Both the position numbers and the translations under genes were made by a program. From the NCBI RefSeq assembly GCF_042186555.1, contig NC_133326.1:497930852-497994851 (forward strand): a stretch of DNA of 64,000 nt, written 5' to 3'. Source of the stretch: Aquarana catesbeiana (Eukaryota > Chordata > Amphibia > Anura > Ranidae). Below are positions 46,315-57,540 of the stretch, piece after piece (positions within the stretch are counted from its first letter, which is position 1; each line of letters begins with the position of its first letter). The notes beneath the pieces are model-generated. The model was not told where the DNA came from. It did no database searches and saw nothing but the letters and a program-made list of their open reading frames with translations.

Positions 46315-47111
46315 AATCTGAGCATAATCCAATAAAACACCAAATAATTCCACAGGGAATGAAAAATGCATGTGGCCAATCACACTAGAATGTGGCCAAT
46401 CACACAGATGAAGGTTTTGCAAGCACATTTTATATTTGATTACTTAACTAATGGAGGGAAAGCTGTAAAGAATACCCAAGCAATCCCCCCCAACCAAGCA
46501 TCCATTACTTATGCTCTGGTAGGCTTCTTTACCCCTTGGGTTCAATATATACTTTCCCAGTTGAAAGTCCATCATGGATATAACATTTTAAATTACACAT
46601 CTGAATTTGGGGACTATAAAGGATGACAAATCGTCTTTATTTGTAATGACCCAACAATTTTATATTCTAGAAACACTAAGGGGATAAGCACCACACATAT
46701 TTTGGTGCCAAAATTGTTGCAGCAGCAGTAATTTCAATTCAACTCACAGAAATTGCAATGGCATGATCAAGAGGTGATTTTGTATTTGCTGAAAATGATC
46801 CCGGCCTGAAAAATGTAAATGAATGTAACCAGTGCACTAAGGACCAGTAAGCTGCAATGTATTACTTTTTTTTTGTTTTTGGGTTTAGTTATCTTTTAAG
46901 AGAAACACATAGGCTGCAATTGAATACCTTCCCCTTTCCAGAAATTCTAGTTGTTAGACTTCCATGCTGATCTAGGCCACCATCAGACCTTGCATTTCCA
47001 TGAATGAACTGCTTTCATATCAGTGTTACTGTATTATTACAGGTCAACCAAGCTACAGGAAGGGAAGAGTTCCTACACATCATTTTATATTGTGATTTCT
47101 TTTTTGTACAG
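46315..47111. other. CDX1 intron 2, last part; small tandem duplication at 46370-46405
   Basis: ATGTGGCCAATCACAC is repeated twice in tandem (46370-46405). Otherwise unremarkable up to the exon 3 acceptor. Confidence 0.45.
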
Positions 47112-47312
47112 GTAAAAATTTGGTTCCAAAATCGAAGGGCAAAAGAAAGGAAAGTGAATAAGAAGAAAATGCAGAGCCAACAGGCCAGCACCACAACACC
47201 AACACCCCCCGCTGTAGGCTCCACCATTGGCATGGGCCCTCTTTGTAGCAGCAGCAACAGTAACATGGTATCACCAGGTGCACTGACTATAAAAGAAGAA
47301 TATCTTCCATAA
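47112..47312 (+). CDS. cdx1: CDX1 exon 3 (recognition helix, C terminus, stop)
   Basis: The exon follows an acceptor with a good pyrimidine tract (GATTTCTTTTTTGTACAG) and reads VKIWFQNRRAKERKVNKKK, the DNA-recognition helix and basic tail of the homeodomain. It then encodes a short Gln/Ser/Thr/Pro-rich tail ending in IKEEYLP and a TAA stop. Joined to exons 1 and 2 the frame gives 267 residues, close to the usual CDX1 length of about 265. The residues contacting base pairs (Ile, Gln, Asn, Met/Arg region of helix 3) are intact, so the product should bind DNA. An open frame extends upstream of the acceptor to 47004, but it carries no CDX-like residues and is intronic. The C-terminal tail is much less conserved than the homeodomain. 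Confidence 0.95.
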   Translation, partial: VKIWFQNRRAKERKVNKKKMQSQQASTTTPTPPAVGSTIGMGPLCSSSNSNMVSPGALTIKEEYLP

Positions 47313-48065
47313 ATTTTATCAGGCCTTCAAACACACTGGGACTCAAGAGGATGCCATATATTCATTCTTTGCAGTGATCTAACAAACCTGTATGCTAGAA
47401 GAAAAGTGCAACATTTTGGTGCCAACTGTTGCAGCAGAATGGAAGACACGTCTTATTTATCAGAAATGTCTAAAGGAAGAACTGTCCTTGCTGCCCATAG
47501 CAGCCAGTCAGATTCTCTCATCCATTCTCTCACACTGCACAGGGAGAGTAACCGTGATAACTTGACTGATTGCTGTGGACCAATAAGAATAGCTTTTTTT
47601 CTGCTTTCTAAAAGAACTGCTGGTACAATTTCATAAATATCTAGCACAAGAAAAATAATTAATTTGTACCCAAACTGGACTCTCTCTTAAGTAGTTAGTT
47701 TTATCGTATTTAAAAACGAAATTGTAATCTAAAGGAGGCATTTTTGTATGTTGTATATTATGTTTTTTTTTAGTTCTAATAACTGTTTCCTTTTTGGGTA
47801 AATTTTCAAAAAATTGTGTATTTGTGAAAACCACTTTAGAAATCAAGTGGCCTAATTGCTCAGATAATGAAGTCACAGGCTTCAGTCCTTCTAATTTAAA
47901 GGGTCACTATTGTTGAATGCGTGCATAATGTAAACAGTGTGTATGTTTATACATAGATTTAATTAGGGTATGGTGGTTATCTATTTTCTAAAGATAAAAG
48001 TTTGCACAAAAGTCTATTTTTATTGTTTTATTGTTGGAATAAAAGCCATTCAATGGTAGAGTTGT
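47313..48065 (+). other. CDX1 3' UTR with poly(A) signal AATAAA at 48038-48043
   Basis: After the TAA stop the first canonical AATAAA is at 48038-48043, followed within about 20 bases by GT-containing sequence (GTAGAGTTGTAAAG). This gives a 3' UTR of about 750 bases, AT-rich and free of recognised transposon termini. The exact cleavage site is not visible. Confidence 0.65.
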
Positions 48066-49530
48066 AAAGCCAGCTGGTATCACTTATCACTGAAAAAATA
48101 TTAGACATTTATTACCAAATTTCCCAACACATAAATATTTGAAATATTTCTGGAGCCTCTTGTGTTATGTGCCCCTACTGTCCGCTAAAATATTACATTT
48201 TCACCCATTAGATAGTGCAAGCTCCCTTCATGTTCAACTGGTGCAGTGCTTCTCTGACATTTCCGGTTCTCAGCTGATTCAGGATGGGTTCTGTTAAATG
48301 CAAGGTGCTAATTGGCTGCTAATGAAGCACCTGACTAAGTCCCTGTTCACATTGGAGCGACTTGTCATGCAATCGCACTGTTCCGATTGGTGCACCGTCC
48401 GACTTTGTGGTGCCGCACCGATTTGAGAAAGTAGTTCCTGCAATACTTTTGTCGATTTTGGGTGTGACTTTTGATTTCAGGTGAAGTTGCATGATTTCAA
48501 AGCCGCAGTCAATGTGATCGGGGGCTTTAACTGTAACCAAAACCAAAAGTGTCAGAGAAGCAGCAGGCAAGTTGGACCAGGAGTGAGCCTGATTTACCTA
48601 TAAATAGGGTAACTCATCTGCTCAATCAAACCGCTTCTGCCATTGTGTTTCTTCTTTATAATCAACCTCAGTTGCTGGATGGTTTCCTAGATTCACAATT
48701 GTGATTTTTCTGTCTGTGGCTTGCACCATGATCTCAGTATGTAAAGACATCCTTATCTCTCCTGGGAAAGCAGTTGATAAAGGTTTCAAGTGTTGAAATA
48801 GCTGGAGACATAGAAAAACATTGCTTTGGTGCTTGTTAACTTGATTTTGTGATTAGAAATGAATGAGAACTGCCATTGCTAGCCCTCTTTTCAAAATGCC
48901 AGTTGCCTAGCTATTTGGACGAAACTGATGATCCTTGGTGGGCTGGCGAATATCTATTTATCCATGTCTGAATAGACACACCGAGCTGCGGCTTGGCATA
49001 GTAAGTGCTTGCTGTGGGGGCACTCAACAGGAGAGAGGGGACAGGAGTGTCGAAGAGGAACCCGAAAAGAGGAGGATCTGGGCTGCTCTGTGCAAAAACC
49101 ATTTCACATAGTACGTATGTATAACATGTTTCCATGTTTCCTCGGACAGCTGAAGCAGTCATGCACATCGCTGGATAGAGATGGGGCTCAGGTAAGTATT
49201 AGGAGGACTGAGGGGGGCTGCTGCATTCAGAATGCATTAAGATTAAAAAAAAACCTTCTGCTTTACAACCACTTTAAGCTGGCCATACATTATTCAATTT
49301 TCTTGTTCAATTTCCTATAGATTTACTTTCAACTATGTAGTGCAAGGGCCTGTCCGATTACATACAAATTGAAAGTGTTTTGTTTTGATGTCATATTATA
49401 TGATTTTGGTAAATCTAAAGGAAAATTGTACAAGACAATTGCAGAAAGGCTCTGATGCCCCCCTAATAATAATCTTAGATACCTGGCTCTTATGTTGTCC
49501 CAGTAGCTTCAACACATTAAGCCACTACCC
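48066..49530. other. Downstream of CDX1; MITE fragments, no gene
   Basis: 48340-48535 contains TCCCTGTTCACATTGGAGCG and AAGTAGTTCCTGCAATACTT, words shared with the element at 56880-57386. 49141-49275 matches the repeat at 1-116 and ends TTTACAACCACTTTAAG. No host coding similarity is seen. Confidence 0.4.
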
Positions 49531-50006
49531 TTAAAGCGGGGGTCCACCTATCTATCATTTTTTTTTTTTTTAGTTCATTCACAAACTTTTCTTCTCAGCA
49601 TTACATACTCACATATTGTGTGTAATATGTCCGCCTGTGTCAGATTTCGTCGGAAAGAATAACTTATATTATTCACTGCAGGTGGTTTCCATCTTCATTG
49701 TGGGCATTTGAAGCCCACAAGCATTTATTTCCTGGATGTGGTGAATGCTGTGCTCCCAGCATTCACCGCTCGTTCCCGCACATGCTCAGTGGCATCCTGG
49801 GAAGCCTGAGACTAGCTCCCAGGAGTCTGGGAGAGGCTAGAAACACGCCTACTCCCACGGGAGGAGAACCAGGAAGTGCAAAGAAGAATAGAAAAATTAA
49901 AGGTAATTACGGCGATTTAAATTTTTTTAAACGGCATGTCAGCATCTAGGCAAGGAAGAGAATACATACAGATATTGTTCAAAATTTGGGTGGAACCCCG
50001 CTTTAA
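49531..50006. mobile_element. TTAAAGCGGGGTTCCACC MITE
   Basis: Left TTAAAGCGGGGGTCCACC and right GGTGGAACCCCGCTTTAA are inverted over 476 bp. The interior holds CCTGGGAAGCCTGAG and GCTCCCAGGAGTCTGGG. It is non-coding. Confidence 0.85.
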
Positions 50007-50298
50007 CAAGTATGGATATCAGGAAAGGTAGAAAACCTTGTTTGCATATTTGATTCGGGTTATTGACTAAAAGTGAACTTTAATTTTAGAATTAATTCTA
50101 AGGTCTAAAGATATGGCAATGGTAGAATTTAACCTCTACAGTTCTCATAAAATATGTATCTTTTATTATTATAAAGATATCCAGTGACTATTTCTTGCTT
50201 GAAATGATATTGGCAGTCTGCTGCAGGCAGCAGGAAACATTTCCCCAGTCTCCAGTGATCAGACTACAACAATGTGACTTGGTAGAACCTCGTACGGT
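50007..50298. other. Between two MITEs, nothing recognised
   Basis: No termini or coding similarity seen. Confidence 0.3.
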
Positions 50299-50767
50299 TA
50301 GGCCTCATGTACACTGCTGCTGGTAAATGGCTATTTAGGAGTAGTTGGGCATTTTTTTCAGCTGCCCCTGAACTCTCCTCTATGTTATCTTATCAGTACA
50401 TGTACACAGGGTCGTTTATTGTCGTTTCTAGGCAGTTGAGTTTAGAAGCATTTTTTGGAACGCAAAAAAGTGGGTGCAGACGGATGTTCAGAGGCATTTG
50501 AAACGCCAAATGCCTGTAACAGCTTGTAAACGCTGCTAAACGCGGTAACCCATGTTTAGCAGCGTTTCGTTTACAGACGTTTTTCATTTTAACGAAAAAA
50601 TAATAATTTTTTCTTTTTTACAAACGCTTCTAGATGCAAACGTGGCTAAACGCGACTAAACGTGGCATGTAGACGCAGCTAGACGCCCGTTTTTAGATGC
50701 CGGTTTCTAGCTGTCAAGTTAAATTGTTCAGGAGAGGTTGAACAACGTCCCGTGTACATGAAGCCTA
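50299..50767. mobile_element. TAGGCCTCATGTACAC MITE
   Basis: Left TAGGCCTCATGTACACTGC and right CCGTGTACATGAAGCCTA are inverted. Internal AACGC/GCGTT words (TAAACGCGGTAACC, GCAGCGTTTCGTTTAC, TAAACGCGACTAAACGTGG) form a repetitive centre. Confidence 0.8.
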
Positions 50768-51758
50768 GAGGCTGCTGCAGAGGGCTAATCTGTATCAGAC
50801 ATTTGTGAACATGGACAAGAACTGCACAGGTAGCAGGATTGACATGATAGTGCTGTATCTAAGCCAGCATCTCAGGCCTGAAAAAAGATGTCTCTGTCCT
50901 TCTGGAAAGAAAATCTGATCAAGGCATTATCCCGCGAAACACTCTGCTCTCTATGGGAGGTACAGTAGGTGACCGCGATATTGTGTCAATCTCGACACTT
51001 TTATCGGCGAGATTTGACACCTGCGAGCCCCTTCGCGGGAGCCAGCGCCGAGATGGCTCGCTGATCGGGAAAGGAAAACTTTTTTTTCCTTTCGCGATGA
51101 GTGACAGGCAGTGCTGACAGCTGTCTGGTATGAATCATGAGGGGGGACGCCGTGCCTGGGTTCCCCCCCCCGGGAGCATACCAGGCCCTTCGGTCTGGTA
51201 TGGACTGTAAGGGGAACCCCCTACGCTGAAAAATCGGCGTGGGGGTCCCCCCCAAAATCCATACCAGACCCTTATCCGAGCACGCAGCCTGGCCGGTCAG
51301 GAAAGGGGGTGGGGACGAGCGAGCGCCCCCCCTCCTGAACCGTACCAGGCCGCATGCCCTCAACATGGGGGGGTGGGTGCTTTGGGGGAGGGGGGCGCCC
51401 TGCAGCCCCCCGACCCCAAAGCACCTTGTCCCCATGTTGATGAGGACAAGGGCGGAATCCGGGAGCCCCCTTTAATAAGGGGGCCCCCAGATCCCGACCC
51501 TCCACCCTATGTGAATGAGTATGGGGTACATCGTACCATTCACCTAGGGAAAAAAAAGTGTCAATAAAAAAACACAGTACACAGGTTTTAAAGGTAATTT
51601 ATTAGGCAGCTCGGGGGGTCTTCTTCCGACTTTGGGGCTCTCCTCCCGGTGTTCGGCTCCTTCTCCCGGTGTTCGGCTCCTTCTCCCGGTGTTCCGCCTC
51701 TTCTCCCGGGCTCTTCCGCTATCTTCTTCCAACTCTTTTGCTAGCAGGGGCCCAGTCT
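50768..51758. repeat. G/C-rich repeat leading into the 51759-52106 palindrome
   Basis: It contains a short dyad GTGTCAA...TTGACAC around 50976-51018, then long G and C runs (for example 51364-51420). Three tandem units of CCTTCTCCCGGTGTTCGG lie at about 51640-51700. On the minus strand it is the downstream sequence of the left-facing promoter in the palindrome, with AATAAA near 51605-51600. Pieces (GGGCCCTTCGGTCTGGTATG) recur at 57167-57187, so it is a dispersed repeat. Confidence 0.55.
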
Positions 51759-51951
51759 GCTGCCGCTGTCTTGTCTCCTCTTCTCTTCTTCTCTTCTTCC
51801 GATGTTGACACGACGCTCTCTCCTGCTGGAATGCTGTGTGCGAGCTGCGCAGCCATTTATATAGGACCCTGCCCCCTTGTGACGTCACAGTCCCAGCATG
51901 CGCAGGGACTCTGGCGTCATAAGGGGGCGTGACCCCAGAGTCCCTGCGCAT
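51544..51951 (-). other. Open frame under the left-facing promoter, doubtful
   Basis: A 135-codon frame starts inside the palindrome centre and reads through an Arg/Glu-rich tract (REEETRQRQQTG, EDSGRAREKRRN) to a stop at 51544-51546. The composition reflects the purine-rich repeat rather than a known domain. Its ATG lies upstream of the TATA box, so a transcript from that box would not include it. It is listed only because it spans the region. Confidence 0.15.
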
Positions 51952-52106
51952 GCTGGGACTGTGACGTCACAAGGGGGCGGGGTCACCGCCTATATAAATG
52001 GCTGCGCAGCTCACACACAGCATTCCAGCAGGAGAGAGCATTGTGTCAACATCGGAAGAAGAGAAGAAGAGAAGAAGAAGAGAAGAGGGTACAAGACAGT
52101 GGCAGC
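51759..52106. promoter_or_regulatory. 348-bp palindrome with divergent TATA boxes and CRE sites
   Basis: The arms mirror each other with few mismatches. Each arm has TGACGTCA (51880-51887; 51962-51969) and an outward TATATAAA (minus strand 51863-51856; plus strand 51991-51998). Each is followed by GGCTGCGCAGCTC, CACACAGCATTCCAGCAGGA and a GAAGAAGAG-rich tract. CREB/ATF-type sites spaced 16-21 bp before TATA boxes on both strands look like two head-to-head promoters. The right arm has a 5-bp insertion (ACCGC). Activity is inferred. Confidence 0.7.
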
Positions 52107-52620
52107 TGGAACATCTGGTCTACGACTGAGCAACCATCTGACTGAGAACAAACTTCTTGATCCCCTTCAGTCCGGATTTCGCCCTCAACACTCCACGGAA
52201 ACGGCTCTCCTCAAACTCACAAATGATCTACTAATGGCTACAACCAATGACACTATTCTGTACTGCTACTCCTGAACTTCTCTGCTGCCATTGACACAGC
52301 CCTCCTCCTCAAAAAACTCCACTTCTTTTGTCTCCATGACTGTACACTTCACTGGTTCTCATCTTACCTATCCCACTGCACCTTGGGTATCACTTACAAT
52401 TCTACTCCTTCTTCTCCTCTTCCTTTCTCTGTCGGAGTTCCCCAAGATTCTGTTCTTGGACCTCTCCTATTCTCGATCTACAACTCCTCCCTGGGTCAGT
52501 TGATTGCCTCCCATGGCTTTCAATACCATTTCTATGCTGATGATACCCAAATTGATCTCTCTACTCCTCAGCTCAGCTAACAGATATATCAGCCTGGATG
52601 GAGCTCATAATATTTCCTCC
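52107..52620 (+). pseudogene. L2/Rex1-like LINE reverse-transcriptase fragment
   Basis: Plus-strand sequence encodes SNHLTENKLLDPLQSGFRP then HSTETALLKLTNDLL, a frame change, GVPQDSVLGPLLFSIY and FYADDTQIDLS (FYADD at 52530-52544). These are RT palm motifs in the right order: the QSGFRP block, the GVPQGS box with Gly changed to Asp, and the YADD catalytic box. At least two frameshifts and stops make it dead. It begins exactly where the right arm of the palindrome ends. Clade assignment is by motif only. Confidence 0.8.
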
Positions 52621-53309
52621 CCCACGTGCCTCTTCCCCTGATTTCTCTGTCAAAATCAATGGCTCAAGTATCAACCTGCATAAAGAGTGTAGCGCCCAGA
52701 AACCCAATGCTAAAGTAAATGATCAATAAAACACAAATGAAAATTAGATGACATAGACATAATTGTGATGTCTTTTGACTGTAGAAGGTAGTCCAAAGTA
52801 AAATCAAAGAAATAGTCCATATAAATGAGAAGCATTCAATACCTGAAGCCACCAATCCAGCGAGAAAGATGTATAGTAGTGATGTCTAGCCCAGTAAACC
52901 GCCACCATCAAGTGAAATGCAAACTCACCGGACTTTGTGGCTGCCGTTACAGCAGCATAGAGACCTTAGACACTTATGGAATTCCCTATGGAAATGTCAC
53001 AGTGGATCAATCCCACAGATAGCTCTGGCCAGAGTCCAACTGAGAATAAATAAGCTCACCAAGAGCCCGGAAGGAATTTCATAGTGTAGTATATTTATTG
53101 CAAAGATAAAAGCCACATAACAGCAAGTAAACAAATGTAAAGAGCTCACATAGGCAGCTGGTGTTGACCCAGAATCGCACAGCAGTAAGACGTCGGTGCC
53201 AAATATCCTGGCTGACACGTTTCGTCCAAAGGGACAATGATCCAGCAGTGGCTTTCTCCTCTCCCTCTCTCCTCACTTACAGAGCAGGTAAGTAACTTTT
53301 ACAATAACT
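52621..53309. repeat. Dispersed repeat with AAACGTGTC hinge motif
   Basis: From about 52690 the sequence is a frog repeat ending near 53290. On the minus strand 53246-53212 reads CTGGATCATTGTCCCTTTGG then ACGAAACGTGTC, the same hinge as at 4700. The class is unknown. Confidence 0.4.
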
Positions 53310-54225
53310 TTAACCACCTCACCCCCGGAAGATTTAACCCTCTTCATAAACAGGTAGTTTTTTGCTATTTGACACTGCCCTACTTTAACTCTACAAACTA
53401 TGGTATATATCTGAAACCTGATCAATCCTGATGTACTGATGGCCTATCTAATTTCTCGAGGCCCTTAAAATGTCAGAATGGTACAAATAGCCCCCCCCCC
53501 TTTGGAAAGTAGACAGTCTGAGGCATTTAGTAAGAGGCATGGAGTTTTTTGGAGGTGTAATTTTTTGTTGCAATTTTTTGGAAAAAAGAAATTACATTTT
53601 TTTTTTTTTGCACAATTTGTTTTTTCCATAATTGTCACCAGCGCAGTATAGAGTCATCATATTACTGGTGTGGTGGTGATCAGGGACACTGACTGGTGAC
53701 AGTATGTTATAAAAAAAAAAAAAAAAATTTAAATAGTTTTTCATATTTTTCTTATTTTTTTAACGTTTATTTTTTACATACATCAGAGTCGGGTTTTTTT
53801 TTTTTATTTTGTTTTATACACTTTGATTGCTGTGATGATCATTGTAACAGCCATGTTTTCAACTGCCATGAGTGGGTTCCTTTCATGACAGCTGTGCTTA
53901 CTAGTGATTTGTGATTGGCTACAGCTAATCACATGGTACAGGGTGTTGTGAATGACCCAAGTACCATGAGATAGCTGTGGTACAATCACAGCTCACTGGT
54001 ACAGGAAGAAAAGTTGTATGAATTAATTCATTCATAATAGCTTTGTTTACGTTGTAATCATATGATCGCATAGCAGAAGGCGCCTCGGTACCGGGACCCG
54101 TACTCTGACAGGGGAGGGGGGTGAACGCAGCCCGCTCCCAAACCGGAGTAGGCGTGTACGTGTACATTATTGTGCCTGCACGTCCCATCCTGCCTATGTA
54201 CTGTGGCGGGTCGGCAAGTGGCTAA
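53310..54225. mobile_element. TTAACCACCTC...GGCAAGTGGCTAA element
   Basis: Left TTAACCACCTCACCCCCGG and right GGGTCGGCAAGTGGCTAA are imperfect inverted ends of a 916-bp non-coding element related to 58379-60413. Several long T runs lie inside (53601-53610, 53711-53728). Confidence 0.65.
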
Positions 54226-54520
54226 GCTGGCCATAGATGGATAAAAAATAAATCTTAGAAAAAATCTTACATATAAAATCTCTCATAACATTCAAATGTT
54301 CTTTGAAAGCTTTTGTTTGCTTTTAACATTTGGAATGTTGTTAGAAATTCATTTGTTCAAAAAAAAATTTCCATCCCGCTCCTTTGAATTTTCTCGTCAC
54401 TACAGTAGAAAGCAATGTCAATTGGACCTCTCTAATGGTTAGAAAAGTGAACAAATGTTCTTAGAACGTTCTTTTCCTAAGAATTTTCATTAAAATTCTA
54501 CCCATCTATGGCCAGCTTTA
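54223..54520. mobile_element. TAAGCTGGCCATAGATGG MITE
   Basis: Left TAAGCTGGCCATAGATGG and right CCATCTATGGCCAGCTTTA are inverted over about 298 bp, abutting the previous element and sharing its TAA. Internal ATTTGTTC and GAACGTTC words are symmetric. Confidence 0.82.
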
Positions 54521-54790
54521 CGCCAGCCCTAGCTTGGCCGGTTCAGCAGGGACTGGCTAAGATTCAATCCATCTATGGGCAGGCTGATTGCACCCAAGTT
54601 GATCAATGGATCAATGGATCAACTTGGGTACAACCAGCATGTCAAATTTCTAGAGACCACTCCCTGCATCCCCCCGCCAGGAGAACACAATAGCTCTGTG
54701 GGAGGGATTCCCCCATCAAAACTGACTGTGGGGGAATCAAGCCATTTTCTTTGCAGGAAATAAAATCACTTAACCTATGGCCTGCCTTAA
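54521..54790. mobile_element. MITE copy, inverse of 21339-21684
   Basis: CTTGGCCGGTTCAGCAGG, AACTTGGGTACAACCAGC, GAGGGATTCCCCCATC and GCAGGAAATAAAAT run in the reverse order of the 21339 copy. ATCAATGGATCAATGGATCA is a short internal tandem. Ends are less well defined. Confidence 0.65.
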
Positions 54791-54844
54791 TCTAGTTCTA
54801 CTAGAAAAAGATGCAGCAATGCAAGCTAAAATCTATCAATATAA

Positions 54845-55915
54845 GGCAGAGTGGGGGCGTGGCGACTGAGCTCCGTGATGGCCGCTTAGCCTAGGAGCTC
54901 CGCCAGACAGCCAGGGGAATCCACATCCATCGGAGCCCAATCTGCCCGCAAAAGACATCCAGTCACATTGCGGAATTTGAGCAGCCTGGATGATGACACG
55001 TAAAAGGAAAAAAACGCAACCGCACAAACTGACAGGCTTCTTCCCCCACAGCTGCCAGAGGTCCGTAACAAAATGGGGACGGCACCCACGGCACGCGGCT
55101 GAACAAGAAGGCCGCACCCCTGCCATCCAGCTCTAATATCCTGCATCTGGCTGGGGTAACAGCTCTCCCGACCAGCGGATCATCCTCAGAGGCCTCCACA
55201 CCCACAAAAAGAAGCCCAGCTAAAACAAAGCAGCGCACAGCCTCCCCAGGAGAAGGACACTGAGACCAAGGCATGGAGGTAAAAGGGCCTCAGGCCTATC
55301 AAGAGTCTAATACACTCACTACACCTGACCCCATTGCTGGATTCCCCGAATCAGGCCAACCAGTGTCAGACACAGTTCTAAAAGAAATGTTGATGTCTCT
55401 CAGATCATCTTAGCGCAATGACATGATTTCCACAGTAAAGAAATGCCAGTAGGGGGTTCAAGCAATGGGAGACAAAATAGATCATGTGGAAAAAAGCATT
55501 CCACATCTTTCAACACACTGGTAGATGCCCACAGTGCCCAAAGGAATAATATAATGTGGATAAAGGATAAAATAGCCGACCTGGAAGACAGGTCTTGAAG
55601 AAACAATATAAAAATAAGAGGCATACCTGAAACGGTACCAACTGCCCAGCTACCACAATATGCCCAATAATTGTTTTCCATTGCACCTGCTCTATCGGCA
55701 CTTAAGCTCACGGTAGACAGAATACATACCAAAACCAAAACCCTAACTTCTGTCAAATGATGTGCCCAGAGCCGACCAGCACCCAGCACAATATGCTTCA
55801 CTACAGCTACTCCCAGACCTCTCAAGGCACACTCTCCAACATAGGCGCAACTTGGCTACAATTACCAAAGCAACCACCAAATTCCACATAAATAGAAGTA
55901 CCCAGCCTTACTCTC
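54845..55915 (+). pseudogene. Tx1/L1-type LINE 5' region and ORF1 fragment
   Basis: A GC-rich leader is followed by ATG at 54990 and a basic start MTRKRKKTQPHKLTGFFP. Further along, after stops, come DKIADLEDRS near 55563-55595 and RNNIKIRGIPE, the coiled-coil/RRM junction hallmark of L1-type ORF1 proteins. LLPDLSRHTLQHRR near 55807-55848 is the C-terminal domain motif. Several stops and frame changes make it non-functional. ORF2 is not seen downstream, so the copy is 3'-truncated. Confidence 0.72.
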
Positions 55916-56715
55916 CATTACACATAACGTTAAACATGTCAATGAGCACTCAACCGGAATGGCAAGTTGTGTCCCGCAAAAGATCATCAAAAAAGAAAAA
56001 GTCTACTGGGGCTACTGATCATATTTCAACTACTAATGCAAAAACCTATCCCCCGGCTATGGATAAGCATGGACGTCTTTCAAATTCCCCTCAAGGTTCA
56101 TGCACAACGTTCTGTGTCCATGAATCCCACTGCGGATTCTCTTTTTATAACCCTGTTCTGTTTGTTCCACCTACAGCTTGTTCTATTTTGTTTCTCCCTT
56201 TATTCTTATGGTACAACAACAGCCATGAGAGATGACTTCTCATGACAACCCAGCACCCTACAGGTCAACAACATTGATTCCACGCCAGCTTCCGAAATTC
56301 TTCCTACTATATGTAAACAGAGGAGTGCTGCACACACATCTGCGACTACGATCCATCTTCACCACCTCCATCAAAGTAAGTGCCAGTCTCCCCCACTACA
56401 CAATCAGCAGATACACTAGCAGTCTGATCACTGCAGGTTTTTACATTTTTTTAAGTTTTCCAGCCTGCCCAGGAGGAGTAAAAAGCCTCATAAATGTGGT
56501 TAACAATTCTAATTTAATCCATTAAGCAGATTTGTAAACCCTCAAGAGCCATTCACCCACAAGGATGAAATTCAACTTTTGGCTGTGTTCATTAGGTGGA
56601 ACAGCATTGTTTTGTTTTCCCGAACAATCAGTTCGGGAAATTCCAGCCAGTGCAATTCTGACATTTCTCTCCAACATGTAAAAACCAGTATTTTTTTGCT
56701 AGAAAATTACTTAGA
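55916..56715. other. Intergenic, no element delimited
   Basis: An open frame with WQVVSRKRSSKKKKS (about 55960-56005) resembles a basic retroelement segment but carries no diagnostic motif. No termini were found. Confidence 0.3.
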
Positions 56716-57540
56716 GCAGGGGTGTCAAGCTCAATTTCATTATGGGCTGCATCAGCAGTATGGTTGCCCTCAAAAGGCCGGTTGTATCTGGGGTGCGTTA
56801 CATACAGAGTGCAGGATTCAGGAGTGCGCTACCTACAGAGTACAGGGTTTAGGAGTGCGCTACCTACAGAGTGCAACCCTAAGCCCCCTTTTACACTTAT
56901 ACGACTTTTGGACAATTTTGGACTGCAAAATCGCTTGACAAGTCATTCTCCATGATTTTGAATGACTACCATTCATATTGGCACGACTTTAAGTCATGCC
57001 GACTTCAAAGTAGTTCCTGCACTACTTTTTTTCTGAAGTCGGATCAAAGTCGGATTCCATATTAACTGATCTGACTTTGGCATGCGACTTGTGCATATAG
57101 GGGAACTTCACGCCAATTTTTTTTAAAGAAAAAAACGCCATGGGTTCCCCCTTCATGAGCATGCCGGGCCCTTCGGTCTGGTATGGATTTTAAGGGGAAA
57201 CCCTGGCATGGAGTTCCCCTTAATTATTTGGTAATCAAAGTCGTGTCCCTGCTCATTGAAGTCGTACTTCAAGTCGTGGGGCAAAGTCGGATCCACAGTC
57301 GTATGACTGTCTTGTCAAAATCGTGGCCGTGAAATTGCAGCAAAATCGCGTGACTTTGGAGTAGCACAAGTGTGAAAGGGGCCTTGCATCTCTCTCTCTC
57401 CTACATGGCCCAAAGGGGAGAGGGAACGGAGGTTAAGAGCCGGAGGTGAGAAAATAGAGTTCTGCCATGTTCCAGCTGGAAAATTTGGTGCGAGGGCCAC
57501 ATGGCGATGTCTGGTGGGCTGTATTTTTTGGGAATGAATT
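56716..57540. mobile_element. hAT-like element with 31-bp tandem repeat, split by a MITE
   Basis: The left end CAGGGGTGTCAAGCTCAATT and TATGGTTGCCCTCAAAAGGC are the classic start of a widespread vertebrate hAT family. GGGCCACATGGCGATGTCTG and GTGGGCTGTATTTTTTGG at 57485-57530 are its far-end region, but the terminal CTG is lost. Three 31-bp units (GGAGTGCGCTACCTACAGAG type) span 56790-56882. Confidence 0.65.
56880..57386. mobile_element. TAAGCCCCCTTTTACACTT MITE nested in the hAT element
   Basis: Left TAAGCCCCCTTTTACACTT and right CAAGTGTGAAAGGGGCCTTG are inverted over about 507 bp. The interior has many GACTT/AAGTC words (CAAAGTCGGAT, GACTTCAAAGTAG). A piece at 57130-57215 matches the G/C-rich repeat of 50768-51758. 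Confidence 0.75.

Noticed and set aside
47004..47111. Upstream extension of exon 3 beginning at ATG 47004
   Set aside because: It is intron read-through ahead of a good acceptor and would remove the homeodomain N terminus.
50979..51020. GTGTCAA...TTGACAC dyad as an operator
   Set aside because: This is vertebrate repeat DNA with no bacterial context; the dyad is part of a dispersed repeat.
52981..53300. Tandem array resembling CRISPR repeats in the dispersed repeats
   Set aside because: There is no regular repeat-spacer pattern, and the genome is clearly eukaryotic.
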